Assembly: GCF_003058195.1 (NCBI RefSeq)
Contig: NZ_QBUH01000001.1
Span: 620,001-684,000, forward strand
Source of the DNA: Elizabethkingia sp. YR214
GTDB lineage: Bacteria; Bacteroidota; Bacteroidia; Flavobacteriales; Weeksellaceae
Direction of reading: 5' to 3'
Length of the DNA stretch: 64,000 nt
The notes under the pieces are model-generated. The model made no database searches. It was given only the letters and a program-made list of their open reading frames with translations, and was not told the DNA's origin. Positions 1 through 7,165 of this stretch are shown one piece after another. The translations under genes and the position numbers were made by a program. Each line of letters begins with the position of its first letter. Positions within the stretch are counted from its first letter, which is position 1.

Positions 1-565
1 TGGAAAACAGAAGAGCAATTGTTTCAGCGTCCGAAACACCGGTAGTGTCCGATAGCATAACTGTCTTCACTCCCATATTACTAAAACGCTGTGCCCATTC
101 TTCAACATCCTGCCATTTCCACATTTCTCCGTAAGGATTACCAAAAGCCATAGAGAAATATAAAATAAGGTCTTTGTTTTTACTTTTAGTCAGATCAAAG
201 ATTCGCTGTACTTCTGTAAAAGCTTCCTCCCTGCTTTTATTAGTATTTCTGTGCTGAAAGGTTTCTGAGATAGAAAAAGGGAAACCCAGATAATCTATCT
301 TTTCATGTTCCAAAGCTTTTTCGGCACCTCTGAAATTAGCAATAACAACAGAAAGTTTTGTACTGGAACGGCTTTTATCAATGTTATCTACAACCTCACC
401 GCTATCTGCCATCTGTGGAACCATTCGGGGATTTACAAAGCTGCCACAGTCCAGAATATCATACCCGACATCCATCAGGCTGTTCATATAATCGATCTTC
501 TTGTTGGTCGGAATCAGTTCCGGCCAGCCTTGCATAGCATCTCTGGGGCATTCTGTTATAAACAT
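1..565 (-). CDS. hydroxymethylglutaryl-CoA lyase family protein (3' end cut off by window)
   Basis: The first 188 residues of a TIM-barrel HMGL-like lyase are visible; the rest lies beyond base 1. HMG-CoA lyase splits HMG-CoA into acetyl-CoA and acetoacetate, as in leucine breakdown. The N-terminus has the ECPRDAMQGWP segment, corresponding to the family's xGPRDGLQ catalytic loop, followed by CGSFVNPRMVPQMAD, close to the usual SFVSPKWVPQMAD motif, and SDTTG near the cut. The start is the ATG at 565-563; no in-frame alternative lies closer. The family contains other Claisen-type lyases, so the exact substrate is inferred. It is divergent from pepT, with about 200 bases between them. Confidence 0.8.
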   Translation of the reverse strand, partial: MFITECPRDAMQGWPELIPTNKKIDYMNSLMDVGYDILDCGSFVNPRMVPQMADSGEVVDNIDKSRSSTKLSVVIANFRGAEKALEHEKIDYLGFPFSISETFQHRNTNKSREEAFTEVQRIFDLTKSKNKDLILYFSMAFGNPYGEMWKWQDVEEWAQRFSNMGVKTVMLSDTTGVSDAETIALLFS

Positions 566-615
566 ATTCTAAAACTTTTATTAGGAAAACCCTGAAAAAC
601 AAGGGCTTCATAAAA

Positions 616-647
616 TTTGTCATTCGTTCTATAAATATATAAATTTG
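616..647 (+). promoter_or_regulatory. putative Bacteroidota promoter for pepT
   Basis: A minus-7 box TAAATTTG (640-647) matches TAnnTTTG exactly and is preceded 20 bases upstream by a TTTG (616-619), the expected minus-33 element. The implied leader before the pepT ATG at 764 is about 105 bases. Confidence 0.5.
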
Positions 648-763
648 TTCAACACAAACAAAAAGTATGAAAACCTCAAAGAATCTGTAAGTTAATAGGA
701 TAAAAGAGGGTTTTACAGAATGTAATAACAGTTGCCGGAAGAGGCAAAATAAAAAATAGTAGA

Positions 764-2020
764 ATGAATAAAGTAGAATTGAATAAGGAATGGGAAGAAA
801 AACTTTTAGAGAGATTTTTGACCTATGTGAAAATATATTCAACAAGTGATCCGGAAAGCGAGAAGACGCCAAGTACAGAACAACAATGGGATATGGTTAA
901 TTATCTTTATGAGGAATTACAAAGAATTGGTCTGGAAGATGTTTCCAAAGACGAAAACGGATACGTATATGGCTTCGTTCCTTCTACATTAGATAAAGAA
1001 GTTCCTCAGATTGGTTTTGTCTCTCATTTCGACTCTACACCAGACTTTAACGGTAAAGATATTAAACCAATTGTATGGGAAAATTATGATGGTGGAGATT
1101 TGTTATTGAATAAAGAAACAGGATTTACGCTTTCTTCAACTAAGTTCAAAGAACTGGCAAACTATAAAGGAAAGACTATTATTACAACTGACGGGACTTC
1201 TCTTTTAAGTGCGGATGATAAAGCTGGTATTGCTGAAATTGTAACAGCGGCTGAATATCTGATCGCAAACCCAGAGATTAAGCATGGACGTATTTCTATT
1301 GGTTTTACACCAGACGAAGAAATAGGACGTGGTGCTGATAAATTCAACGTTGCACACTTTAATGCAGAATGGGCTTATACAATGGATGGCGGAGAGATCG
1401 GAGAATTGGAGTATGAAAACTTTAATGCTTCCGGAGCAGTAGTAAAGATTCATGGATTAAGTGTACACCCGGGTTATTCTTACGGTAAAATGGTAAATGC
1501 TGGTTTACTGGCAGCTGAATTTATTCAGAGCCTTCCGGCAAATGAAACTCCGGCAACAACACGTAGTTATGAAGGATTCTTTCATTTAACAGATGTTAAG
1601 GCTGATGTATCAGAAGCTAAACTGCAATATATTATTCGTGATCACGATGATACTAAATACGAACAGCGTAATGAATTCTTAAAACAAAAGGTTGCAGAAT
1701 TCAACCAGAGACATGGAGAAGGAACAGCTGAAGTAGAGATTAAAGAGCAGTATCTGAATATGCGTAAACATATTGAAGATAAAATGTACATTATTGATTT
1801 CGCTGAAGAGGCAATGAAGATTTCAGGTGTTACACCAGATATCAAAGCGATTCGAGGTGGAACAGATGGTGCAAAGTTATCTTATATGGGGTTGCCTTGT
1901 CCTAATATTTTTGCCGGAGGTCATAACTTCCACGGACCATATGAATATGTTCCGTTGCAGTCAATGTCTAAGGCAACAGAAGTTATACTACACCTTGTAC
2001 AGTTAGTAGCAGAAAAATAA
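764..2020 (+). CDS. pepT: peptidase T (tripeptide aminopeptidase)
   Basis: Cytosolic M20B di-zinc aminopeptidase that removes the N-terminal residue of tripeptides. At 418 aa it has full family length. Metal and catalytic motifs are all visible: SHFDSTPDF (His88/Asp90), DGTSLLSADDKAG (bridging Asp), TPDEEIGRGA (catalytic Glu pair), RGGTDGAKLS and the C-terminal GGHNFHGPYEYVP with the last His ligand. The start ATG at 764 gives MNKVELNKEWEEKLLERF, normal for the family. The gene stands alone and ends in a strong terminator hairpin. Confidence 0.95.
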   Translation: MNKVELNKEWEEKLLERFLTYVKIYSTSDPESEKTPSTEQQWDMVNYLYEELQRIGLEDVSKDENGYVYGFVPSTLDKEVPQIGFVSHFDSTPDFNGKDIKPIVWENYDGGDLLLNKETGFTLSSTKFKELANYKGKTIITTDGTSLLSADDKAGIAEIVTAAEYLIANPEIKHGRISIGFTPDEEIGRGADKFNVAHFNAEWAYTMDGGEIGELEYENFNASGAVVKIHGLSVHPGYSYGKMVNAGLLAAEFIQSLPANETPATTRSYEGFFHLTDVKADVSEAKLQYIIRDHDDTKYEQRNEFLKQKVAEFNQRHGEGTAEVEIKEQYLNMRKHIEDKMYIIDFAEEAMKISGVTPDIKAIRGGTDGAKLSYMGLPCPNIFAGGHNFHGPYEYVPLQSMSKATEVILHLVQLVAEK

Positions 2021-2021
2021 A

Positions 2022-2050
2022 AATAGCGGGCAATTGCCCGCTATTTTTTT
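2022..2050 (+). terminator. rho-independent terminator after pepT
   Basis: Perfect stem atagcgggcaattgcccgctat followed by a run of seven T, starting two bases after the pepT stop codon. Confidence 0.9.
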
Positions 2051-2148
2051 GAGTTTTTCTTTTTCAAAAGGGCCTTTCATTCTCTTTTATTAACTAAAAC
2101 GTAAAGAAGTATTAATAATTCCTTAATCATAAATATGTTTCAGGTTTT

Positions 2149-2156
2149 TAATTTTG
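2149..2156 (+). promoter_or_regulatory. minus-7 box TAATTTTG of the phosphoesterase gene
   Basis: TAATTTTG matches TAnnTTTG, 17 bases before the ATG at 2173. No clear minus-33 TTG is seen at standard spacing. Confidence 0.4.
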
Positions 2157-2172
2157 TCAAAACCCTGTTACA

Positions 2173-3024
2173 ATGAGAAACAGTGAAGTTGTTATTATTT
2201 CAGATGTGCATTTGGGAACTTATGGTTGCCATGCAAAAGAGTTAATTTCCTATTTAAAAACCATAAAGCCTCGTTTACTGATACTTAATGGTGATATTAT
2301 AGATGGCTGGGCATTCTCAAAAAGATATTTCCCGGCTTCTCATATGGAAGTTATAAACGAATTCTTTCGATTATTGAAAGAAGGGACGAAGATTGTCTAT
2401 ATCACAGGAAATCATGATGAGTTTCTGCGCAGGTATTCCGATACCCAAATGGGGGAAATATGGCTGACAGACAAGCTGTTATTTGAACTGGACGGGAAAA
2501 AACATTGGGTTTTTCATGGAGATGTGTTCGATAATACGACGAAAGGTTATGCAAAATTTATGGCCAAGCTTGGCGGAAAAGGTTATGACCTCCTTATCCT
2601 GCTGAACCGGGCGATTAATTATACTTTCAGTTTATTCGGGAAATCAAAGATTTCATTATCCAAAAGAGTAAAGAATAGTGTTAAAGAGGCGATAAAGTTT
2701 ATTGCAGATTTTGAACAGACAGCTGCCGAATTGGCTATAGAAAACAAGTATGATATTGTGATCTGCGGACATATTCACCAGCCTGTAGACAAAATGATAG
2801 AAACAGAGAAAGGAAGTGTAAGGTATCTGAATTCAGGAGACTGGATAGAAAATTTGACGGCTCTTGAATATCATAATGGTGAATGGAGTCTTTATAAATT
2901 CGACGAAAAGAATTACAAAGAGCCAGTTATATCAAAAGAAGATATCGGAATCAATATAGATGAACTCATCCGACCAAGCCAGATCGCGGCATTCTTAGGA
3001 AATAAAAAGGGAAGATTTATATAA
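2173..3024 (+). CDS. LpxH-like metallophosphoesterase (UDP-2,3-diacylglucosamine diphosphatase family)
   Basis: A 283-aa calcineurin-fold phosphoesterase. The dinuclear metal-site motifs appear in order: SDVHLG (Asp11, His13), NGDIIDGW (Asp41), GNHDEF (Asn80, His81), FHGDVFD and GHIHQP. This set fits the UDP-2,3-diacylglucosamine diphosphatase (LpxH/LpxI-replacing) family, which hydrolyses the pyrophosphate of UDP-diacylglucosamine in lipid A synthesis at the inner membrane face. It is longer than E. coli LpxH (about 240 aa), and several LpxH-like paralogues commonly coexist in Bacteroidota, so the lipid A role is inferred. It is a single gene, convergent with thiL. Confidence 0.75.
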   Translation: MRNSEVVIISDVHLGTYGCHAKELISYLKTIKPRLLILNGDIIDGWAFSKRYFPASHMEVINEFFRLLKEGTKIVYITGNHDEFLRRYSDTQMGEIWLTDKLLFELDGKKHWVFHGDVFDNTTKGYAKFMAKLGGKGYDLLILLNRAINYTFSLFGKSKISLSKRVKNSVKEAIKFIADFEQTAAELAIENKYDIVICGHIHQPVDKMIETEKGSVRYLNSGDWIENLTALEYHNGEWSLYKFDEKNYKEPVISKEDIGINIDELIRPSQIAAFLGNKKGRFI

Positions 3025-3032
3025 GATAGTAG

Positions 3033-3082
3033 TAATATAACAGTGTAACAACTTATCAATCTATTGTTACACTGTTATATTA
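3033..3082. repeat. perfect 19-bp inverted repeat between convergent genes
   Basis: Arms 3033-3051 and 3064-3082 are exact reverse complements around a 12-base loop (cttatcaatcta). It sits between the convergent phosphoesterase and thiL genes, where a bidirectional terminator would be expected, but no T-run follows either arm. Intrinsic terminator or protein-binding palindrome are both possible. Confidence 0.75.
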
Positions 3083-3089
3083 ATTATAA

Positions 3090-4148
3090 TTATTCACCTT
3101 TGTTCAGGAAGGCATCCCATCCCTGAGCAGTAAGCTTTATGAGTTCGTTAGAACCTCTTGCAACCATATAGTTGCCTTGATTAGCCTCTACAGCGTGACC
3201 GATAATAGTAAAATCAGGATGGTTCTTGATTTTGTCATAGCTATCCGGACTGATGGTAAATAATAATTCGTAATCTTCTCCACCATTAAGTGCAGCAATT
3301 ACCGGATTAAAATTAAGTTCCTCAGCGGTATTAATCATCTGTGTATCCATAGGGATCTTTTCTTCATACAGATGGAATCCTACCTTAGACTGGTCTGAAA
3401 GATGAAGGATTTCGGAAGCAAGGCCGTCCGATATATCAATCATAGTAGTTGGGATAATATCCATTTCTTCCAGAGTTGTTCTTATATCTGTACGGGCCTC
3501 AGGTTTCAGCTGACGCTGAAGGATATAATCATAGCCTTCCATTTCGGGTTGCATATCTGGGTTTGCTAAATAAACAGCATGTTCTCTTTCCAGAATTTGT
3601 AATCCCATATAGGCCCCACCAAGATCTCCGGTTACAACCAGAAGATCATTAGGCTTCGCTCCGGATCTTTTAACAATTTTCTGTTCGTCCTGTAGGCCTA
3701 TTGCGGTAATACTCATTACTAGTCCTGCATTGGAACTTGTGGTATCTCCGCCTATAAGATCTACATGATAATGCTGACATGCCAGAGCAATACCAGCATA
3801 CAATTCTTCAAAAGCTTCTACCGGAAAACGGTTAGATGCAGCTAATGAAACCAAAATCTGAGAGGGTACAGCGTTCATTGCTGCAAGATCACTCAGATTC
3901 ACAACTACAGCTTTATATCCCAAGTGCTTTAGTGGAGCATATCCCAGATTAAAGTGTACACCTTCGGCTAAAATATCTGTTGTTACAACTACTTTTTTGC
4001 CTTCCGGATTTATAACAGCAGCATCATCTCCTACACCTAATTCCGAAGAAGAGTTTTCCAATGGAAAATTCTCTGTCAGGTGTTTTATAAGCCCAAATTC
4101 ACCAAGTTGGGAAACAGGGGTTAGTTGAGGTTTTTTATCTTCTAACAT
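3090..4148 (-). CDS. thiL: thiamine-monophosphate kinase
   Basis: ATP-dependent kinase converting thiamine monophosphate to the active cofactor thiamine diphosphate, the last step of the pathway. The 352-aa protein has the AIRS/PurM fold signatures: the N-terminal GVGDDAAVI motif (residues about 38-46), VTTDILAEGVHF, the GGDTTSS nucleotide loop, ISDGLASE and NGGEDYELLFT. The start is preceded four bases upstream by the stop of the thioesterase gene, so both are probably one transcript. The length is near the family norm of about 330-350. Confidence 0.93.
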   Translation of the reverse strand: MLEDKKPQLTPVSQLGEFGLIKHLTENFPLENSSSELGVGDDAAVINPEGKKVVVTTDILAEGVHFNLGYAPLKHLGYKAVVVNLSDLAAMNAVPSQILVSLAASNRFPVEAFEELYAGIALACQHYHVDLIGGDTTSSNAGLVMSITAIGLQDEQKIVKRSGAKPNDLLVVTGDLGGAYMGLQILEREHAVYLANPDMQPEMEGYDYILQRQLKPEARTDIRTTLEEMDIIPTTMIDISDGLASEILHLSDQSKVGFHLYEEKIPMDTQMINTAEELNFNPVIAALNGGEDYELLFTISPDSYDKIKNHPDFTIIGHAVEANQGNYMVARGSNELIKLTAQGWDAFLNKGE

Positions 4149-4152
4149 AATA

Positions 4153-4647
4153 TTATTTAAAAACGGATGGATCTATATTTTCTGGTCGGTGAGAAAGTTT
4201 TTTTAAATCTTCCTTGGCCAAAAGTTCCGTTTGATCAGTTTTGTATTTTAATAAGCTTACCAGAATATCGTCTGGTGGAGTTGTCATTTTACGAAGCATC
4301 ATATCAATCCATACACCTGTAACTTTAGATGTTGCACAGTGTGTTCCGTCTGGAAGATAAAATTTGTGTGTGAAAGAATAAATAGAGCTATCTTCGGACA
4401 TTCCGGAAATTTCCAGACTTACATATACTGTTTGGTCTGCCATGATTTCTTTATAGAAAGAATATTCCTCATGCAAAATTACAGGACCGATTCCCCAGTG
4501 TACAAGTTTGGAAACACCCATATTATGAGCATTCATAAAAGCCATACGTGTTTGGGCACAATACATTACATAAGATGAATTTGCCAGATGACGGTTGGCG
4601 TCAATATCTGACCACCTTACCTCGAATTTATAATAGAATGCTGACAT
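4153..4647 (-). CDS. acyl-CoA thioesterase, hotdog fold
   Basis: A 164-aa single hotdog-domain protein of the 4HBT/FadM-YbgC type, which hydrolyses acyl-CoA thioesters in the cytosol. The family signature is visible near the N-terminus as VRWSDIDANRHLANSSYVMYC, with the catalytic Asp in WSDIDANRHLAN. It is the promoter-proximal gene of a pair with thiL (4-base gap); no functional link to thiamine is obvious. A second family member lies at 61273-61764 and differs considerably. Substrate chain length cannot be told from sequence. Confidence 0.85.
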   Translation of the reverse strand: MSAFYYKFEVRWSDIDANRHLANSSYVMYCAQTRMAFMNAHNMGVSKLVHWGIGPVILHEEYSFYKEIMADQTVYVSLEISGMSEDSSIYSFTHKFYLPDGTHCATSKVTGVWIDMMLRKMTTPPDDILVSLLKYKTDQTELLAKEDLKKLSHRPENIDPSVFK

Positions 4648-4704
4648 GCTTAAATTGAATTTTTTTTGAAAAAAAGACTTTGTTGATGATTTTTATCTAA
4701 TCTT

Positions 4705-4712
4705 CAAAATTA
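4705..4712 (-). promoter_or_regulatory. minus-7 box TAATTTTG of the thioesterase-thiL pair
   Basis: On the minus strand the box reads TAATTTTG (plus strand CAAAATTA), about 58 bases before the thioesterase ATG. It lies back to back with the plus-strand box at 4740. Confidence 0.4.
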
Positions 4713-4739
4713 AGGATAAATGATGGTTTATAAAAATTG

Positions 4740-4747
4740 TAATTTTG
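4740..4747 (+). promoter_or_regulatory. minus-7 box TAATTTTG of the flavoprotein gene
   Basis: Exact TAnnTTTG match 20 bases before the ATG at 4767. It favours that ATG over the in-frame TTG at 4752, which would leave almost no leader. Confidence 0.5.
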
Positions 4748-4766
4748 TGCCTTGCATTGTATTACT

Positions 4767-5981
4767 ATGAATCTGGAAAAGAAAAAACTTGTTATTATCG
4801 GAGGTGGGGCTGCGGGCTTTTTTACAGCGGCAAATGTGGATGGAGAAAAATATGATATCCATATCCTGGAGCAGGCTTCAGATGTTTTGCAAAAAGTAAA
4901 AATTTCAGGAGGAGGCAGATGTAATGTCACTCATGCCTGTTTTGATCCCCGTGAGCTTACTTCTTTTTATCCGAGAGGGAATAAAGAATTATTGAGTGTT
5001 TTCACAAAGTTTCAGCCGGGAGATACAATGGGCTGGTTTGAAGAACGGGGCGTTGCTTTAAAAATTGAAGATGATAACCGTATTTTTCCGGAAAGTAATT
5101 CTTCATTGAGTATTATGAACGCCCTTGCAGATGCTGTAATTGCAAATGGAACAAAAGTTTCGACTAAACAGGTCGTTAAAAAAATAGAACAGCAAGGAGA
5201 ACAGTGGGTAATTACGACATCTTCTGAAGAATTTACAGCAGATTTAGTAGTTTTTTGTACAGGAAGTTCACCAAAATCTTATCAGCTTCTAAAGCCTTTA
5301 GACTTTAAAATAGTAGATCTGGTACCATCATTGTTTACTTTCAATATCAAAAATAAAAGCATAGAAGGATTAATGGGAACTTCGTTTCCGAATGCTTGGG
5401 TAAAGCTCCCTGCATTAAAGAAAGAAGAAAGCGGGCCTTTATTAATAACCCATTGGGGTTTAAGCGGACCAGCTGTTCTGAAATTGTCTGCATGGTGCGC
5501 ACGGGAATTATTCGCAATGGATTATAATTTTGATGTGATCGTTAACTTCCTGGGTATTGATATTTCAATTGCTGAAGATACTCTAAATCAGTTTAAAGCA
5601 GATAATCCTAAGAAGAGTATAGGACAGTCTAAGATTTTTGATATTACCAATCGCTTCTGGAACCATTTATTGGATATTTGCAACATCGATCCGCAAAAGC
5701 AACTAGGAAATATCAGCAATAAAGAAGTTCAGCTGATTTTAGAAAGTCTTTGTCAAAATAAGATGCTGGTAAAGGGTAAGAGTACTTTTAAAGATGAGTT
5801 TGTAACAGCCGGAGGGGTAGACCTGAAGGAAATAGATTTCAAAACGATGCAGAGTAAAAAGTATTCTAATTTTTATCTTGCAGGGGAAGTACTGAATATC
5901 GATGCAGTTACTGGTGGCTTTAACTTTCAGGCTTGCTGGAGTGAAGCATGGTTAATTGCGCAGGACTTGAATGCAAAATAG
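4767..5981 (+). CDS. NAD(P)/FAD-dependent oxidoreductase, HI0933 family
   Basis: A 404-aa flavoprotein of the HI0933/YhiN (aminoacetone oxidase-like) family with unknown physiological substrate. The N-terminal Rossmann FAD motif VIIGGGAAGFFTA starts about residue 9; SGGGRCNVTH at about 47-56 is the family hallmark, and the C-terminal FAD loop GEVLNIDAVTGGFNFQACWSEAW closes the domain. The ATG at 4767 was chosen because the frame upstream opens only with a TTG at 4752, and the start yields MNLEKKKLVIIGGG. It is divergent from the thioesterase-thiL pair. Confidence 0.85.
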   Translation: MNLEKKKLVIIGGGAAGFFTAANVDGEKYDIHILEQASDVLQKVKISGGGRCNVTHACFDPRELTSFYPRGNKELLSVFTKFQPGDTMGWFEERGVALKIEDDNRIFPESNSSLSIMNALADAVIANGTKVSTKQVVKKIEQQGEQWVITTSSEEFTADLVVFCTGSSPKSYQLLKPLDFKIVDLVPSLFTFNIKNKSIEGLMGTSFPNAWVKLPALKKEESGPLLITHWGLSGPAVLKLSAWCARELFAMDYNFDVIVNFLGIDISIAEDTLNQFKADNPKKSIGQSKIFDITNRFWNHLLDICNIDPQKQLGNISNKEVQLILESLCQNKMLVKGKSTFKDEFVTAGGVDLKEIDFKTMQSKKYSNFYLAGEVLNIDAVTGGFNFQACWSEAWLIAQDLNAK

Positions 5982-6085
5982 GAGTTACTAAAGAAATATG
6001 TATTTCACCCCATAAGAAATTATACTTTTACTATATGATAAATTCTATGTTTAAATAACTTATACATTCTCCAGTATTAATTAAA

Positions 6086-6313
6086 ATGGAAAACCACTTT
6101 TTTAAAATTTTTATGATAGGTGTTGGCTTGCTTATGATGTGGTTGGGAAGAGATAAAGATAAAGAAGTACGGTCAGATTCTTACTCTGACGCAAAACGAA
6201 TACAAGCTTTTTTATTTGGGATTTTCCTTATTATCGTAGGAGGATATGGCATTTTTTCTGAAATAATGGGATATCTGAAAGAAATTTTTGCAGTGCCTTA
6301 TCAACCTATTTAA
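6086..6313 (+). CDS. small membrane protein, hypothetical
   Basis: A 75-aa ORF with two hydrophobic stretches (about residues 6-20, FFKIFMIGVGLLMMWLG, and 43-62, IQAFLFGIFLIIVGGYGIFS) separated by a charged loop rich in Asp/Lys. I do not recognise a family; the layout suggests a two-pass inner-membrane protein with both ends on the same side. It follows the flavoprotein by about 100 bases and is convergent with the DUF2809 gene. Reading-frame length and hydrophobic pattern support a real gene; the function is unknown. Confidence 0.6.
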   Translation: MENHFFKIFMIGVGLLMMWLGRDKDKEVRSDSYSDAKRIQAFLFGIFLIIVGGYGIFSEIMGYLKEIFAVPYQPI

Positions 6314-6364
6314 GTGTATTTTTTGTACAACGAATAGTAAATAGAGGGCGAGGTATAAATTAAA

Positions 6365-6742
6365 TTATGCGGGATATAAATTCCTTAACCTTTCAACAGC
6401 AAAGGCAATTAAACAGCCAGCGCCATAGCAAACTATATCAATCCAACTAAAACTGTTACCTACTACAATGTAAGCAATACTTCCGCGTTGTAAGCCTAAT
6501 AAATCGGCTATGTTGAAGTATTGTAATATTTCTATAAAAACAGAAAATATGAAAACACCAATCAGGAGTTTTCCGCTATCGATAGCAAAGAAGCTTTTTA
6601 CAAATGTATAAATCAGAATAGTTACCAGAACATCTCCCAGGTAAGCGCGGACAAAGAATAAATCTTTGAAAACAGTAGCTATAAGGACTTCTGTGATGAA
6701 AAGGATAATTGTGGCAATAAAATAATAGAGGTTGAATTTCAT
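6365..6742 (-). CDS. DUF2809 domain membrane protein
   Basis: A 125-aa protein with about four hydrophobic segments (near residues 5-25, 33-50, 60-77, 100-118). The C-terminal half carries a DUF2809-like signature, GSIAYIVVGNSFSWIDIVCY, matching the family's conserved Gly-x-x-Phe/Trp-Asp pattern. DUF2809 proteins are small inner-membrane proteins of unknown function. The start overlaps the divergent promoter region of the 6760 gene; only 17 bases separate the two start codons. Confidence 0.75.
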   Translation of the reverse strand: MKFNLYYFIATIILFITEVLIATVFKDLFFVRAYLGDVLVTILIYTFVKSFFAIDSGKLLIGVFIFSVFIEILQYFNIADLLGLQRGSIAYIVVGNSFSWIDIVCYGAGCLIAFAVERLRNLYPA

Positions 6743-6747
6743 TTTGT

Positions 6748-6755
6748 TACATTTG
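6748..6755 (+). promoter_or_regulatory. minus-7 box TACATTTG before the exported small protein
   Basis: TACATTTG matches TAnnTTTG but lies only 4 bases before the ATG at 6760, implying a leaderless or near-leaderless mRNA if used. Confidence 0.35.
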
Positions 6756-6759
6756 TTCT

Positions 6760-7134
6760 ATGAGTCACAAATATATCTTACTTTTTTCAATTTTATTCTC
6801 CGGATCTGCTTTTTCTCAGGCAGTAAAGGATACACCTACGGTTACTAGGCAAGTAGAATCACCGGATAATCTCACTACTTTTTATAGAGATCTAAGCCAG
6901 TCTTTTAATACACGTAATTTTGTAGGGAAAGGAGACTTGTCTTGCGTTCTTTCTTTTACAATTGAGAAAGACGGAAGTATGACCCGAATTAGTGCGGCAG
7001 GAGATAATCAACAGTTTAATAATGAAGTAATTAAAACTTTAAAACGCATTAGAACAAAAATAAAAGTAAGACTTGAAAATGGTCAGCCTATTGCGGCTAA
7101 CTATAGATTACCTTTTAGGTTTAATGACAATTAA
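6760..7134 (+). CDS. exported protein with TonB C-terminal-like fold
   Basis: A 124-aa protein with a cleavable signal peptide (MSHKYILLFSILFSGSAFSQ, cleavage expected after Ala-Phe-Ser). The mature part contains GKGDLSCVLSFTIEKDGSMTRISAAG and a terminal GQPIAANYRLPFRF, the pattern of the TonB C-terminal alpha/beta domain (strand, DGxV turn, NxAVxxxL helix, final PxxF strand). Free-standing periplasmic TonB-C domains are frequent in Flavobacteriia. There is no transmembrane anchor or proline-rich linker, so it is not a complete TonB. It converges on mutS. Confidence 0.65.
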   Translation: MSHKYILLFSILFSGSAFSQAVKDTPTVTRQVESPDNLTTFYRDLSQSFNTRNFVGKGDLSCVLSFTIEKDGSMTRISAAGDNQQFNNEVIKTLKRIRTKIKVRLENGQPIAANYRLPFRFNDN

Positions 7135-7165
7135 AATTTCAACTACTTCACTAATATACTTTTCT

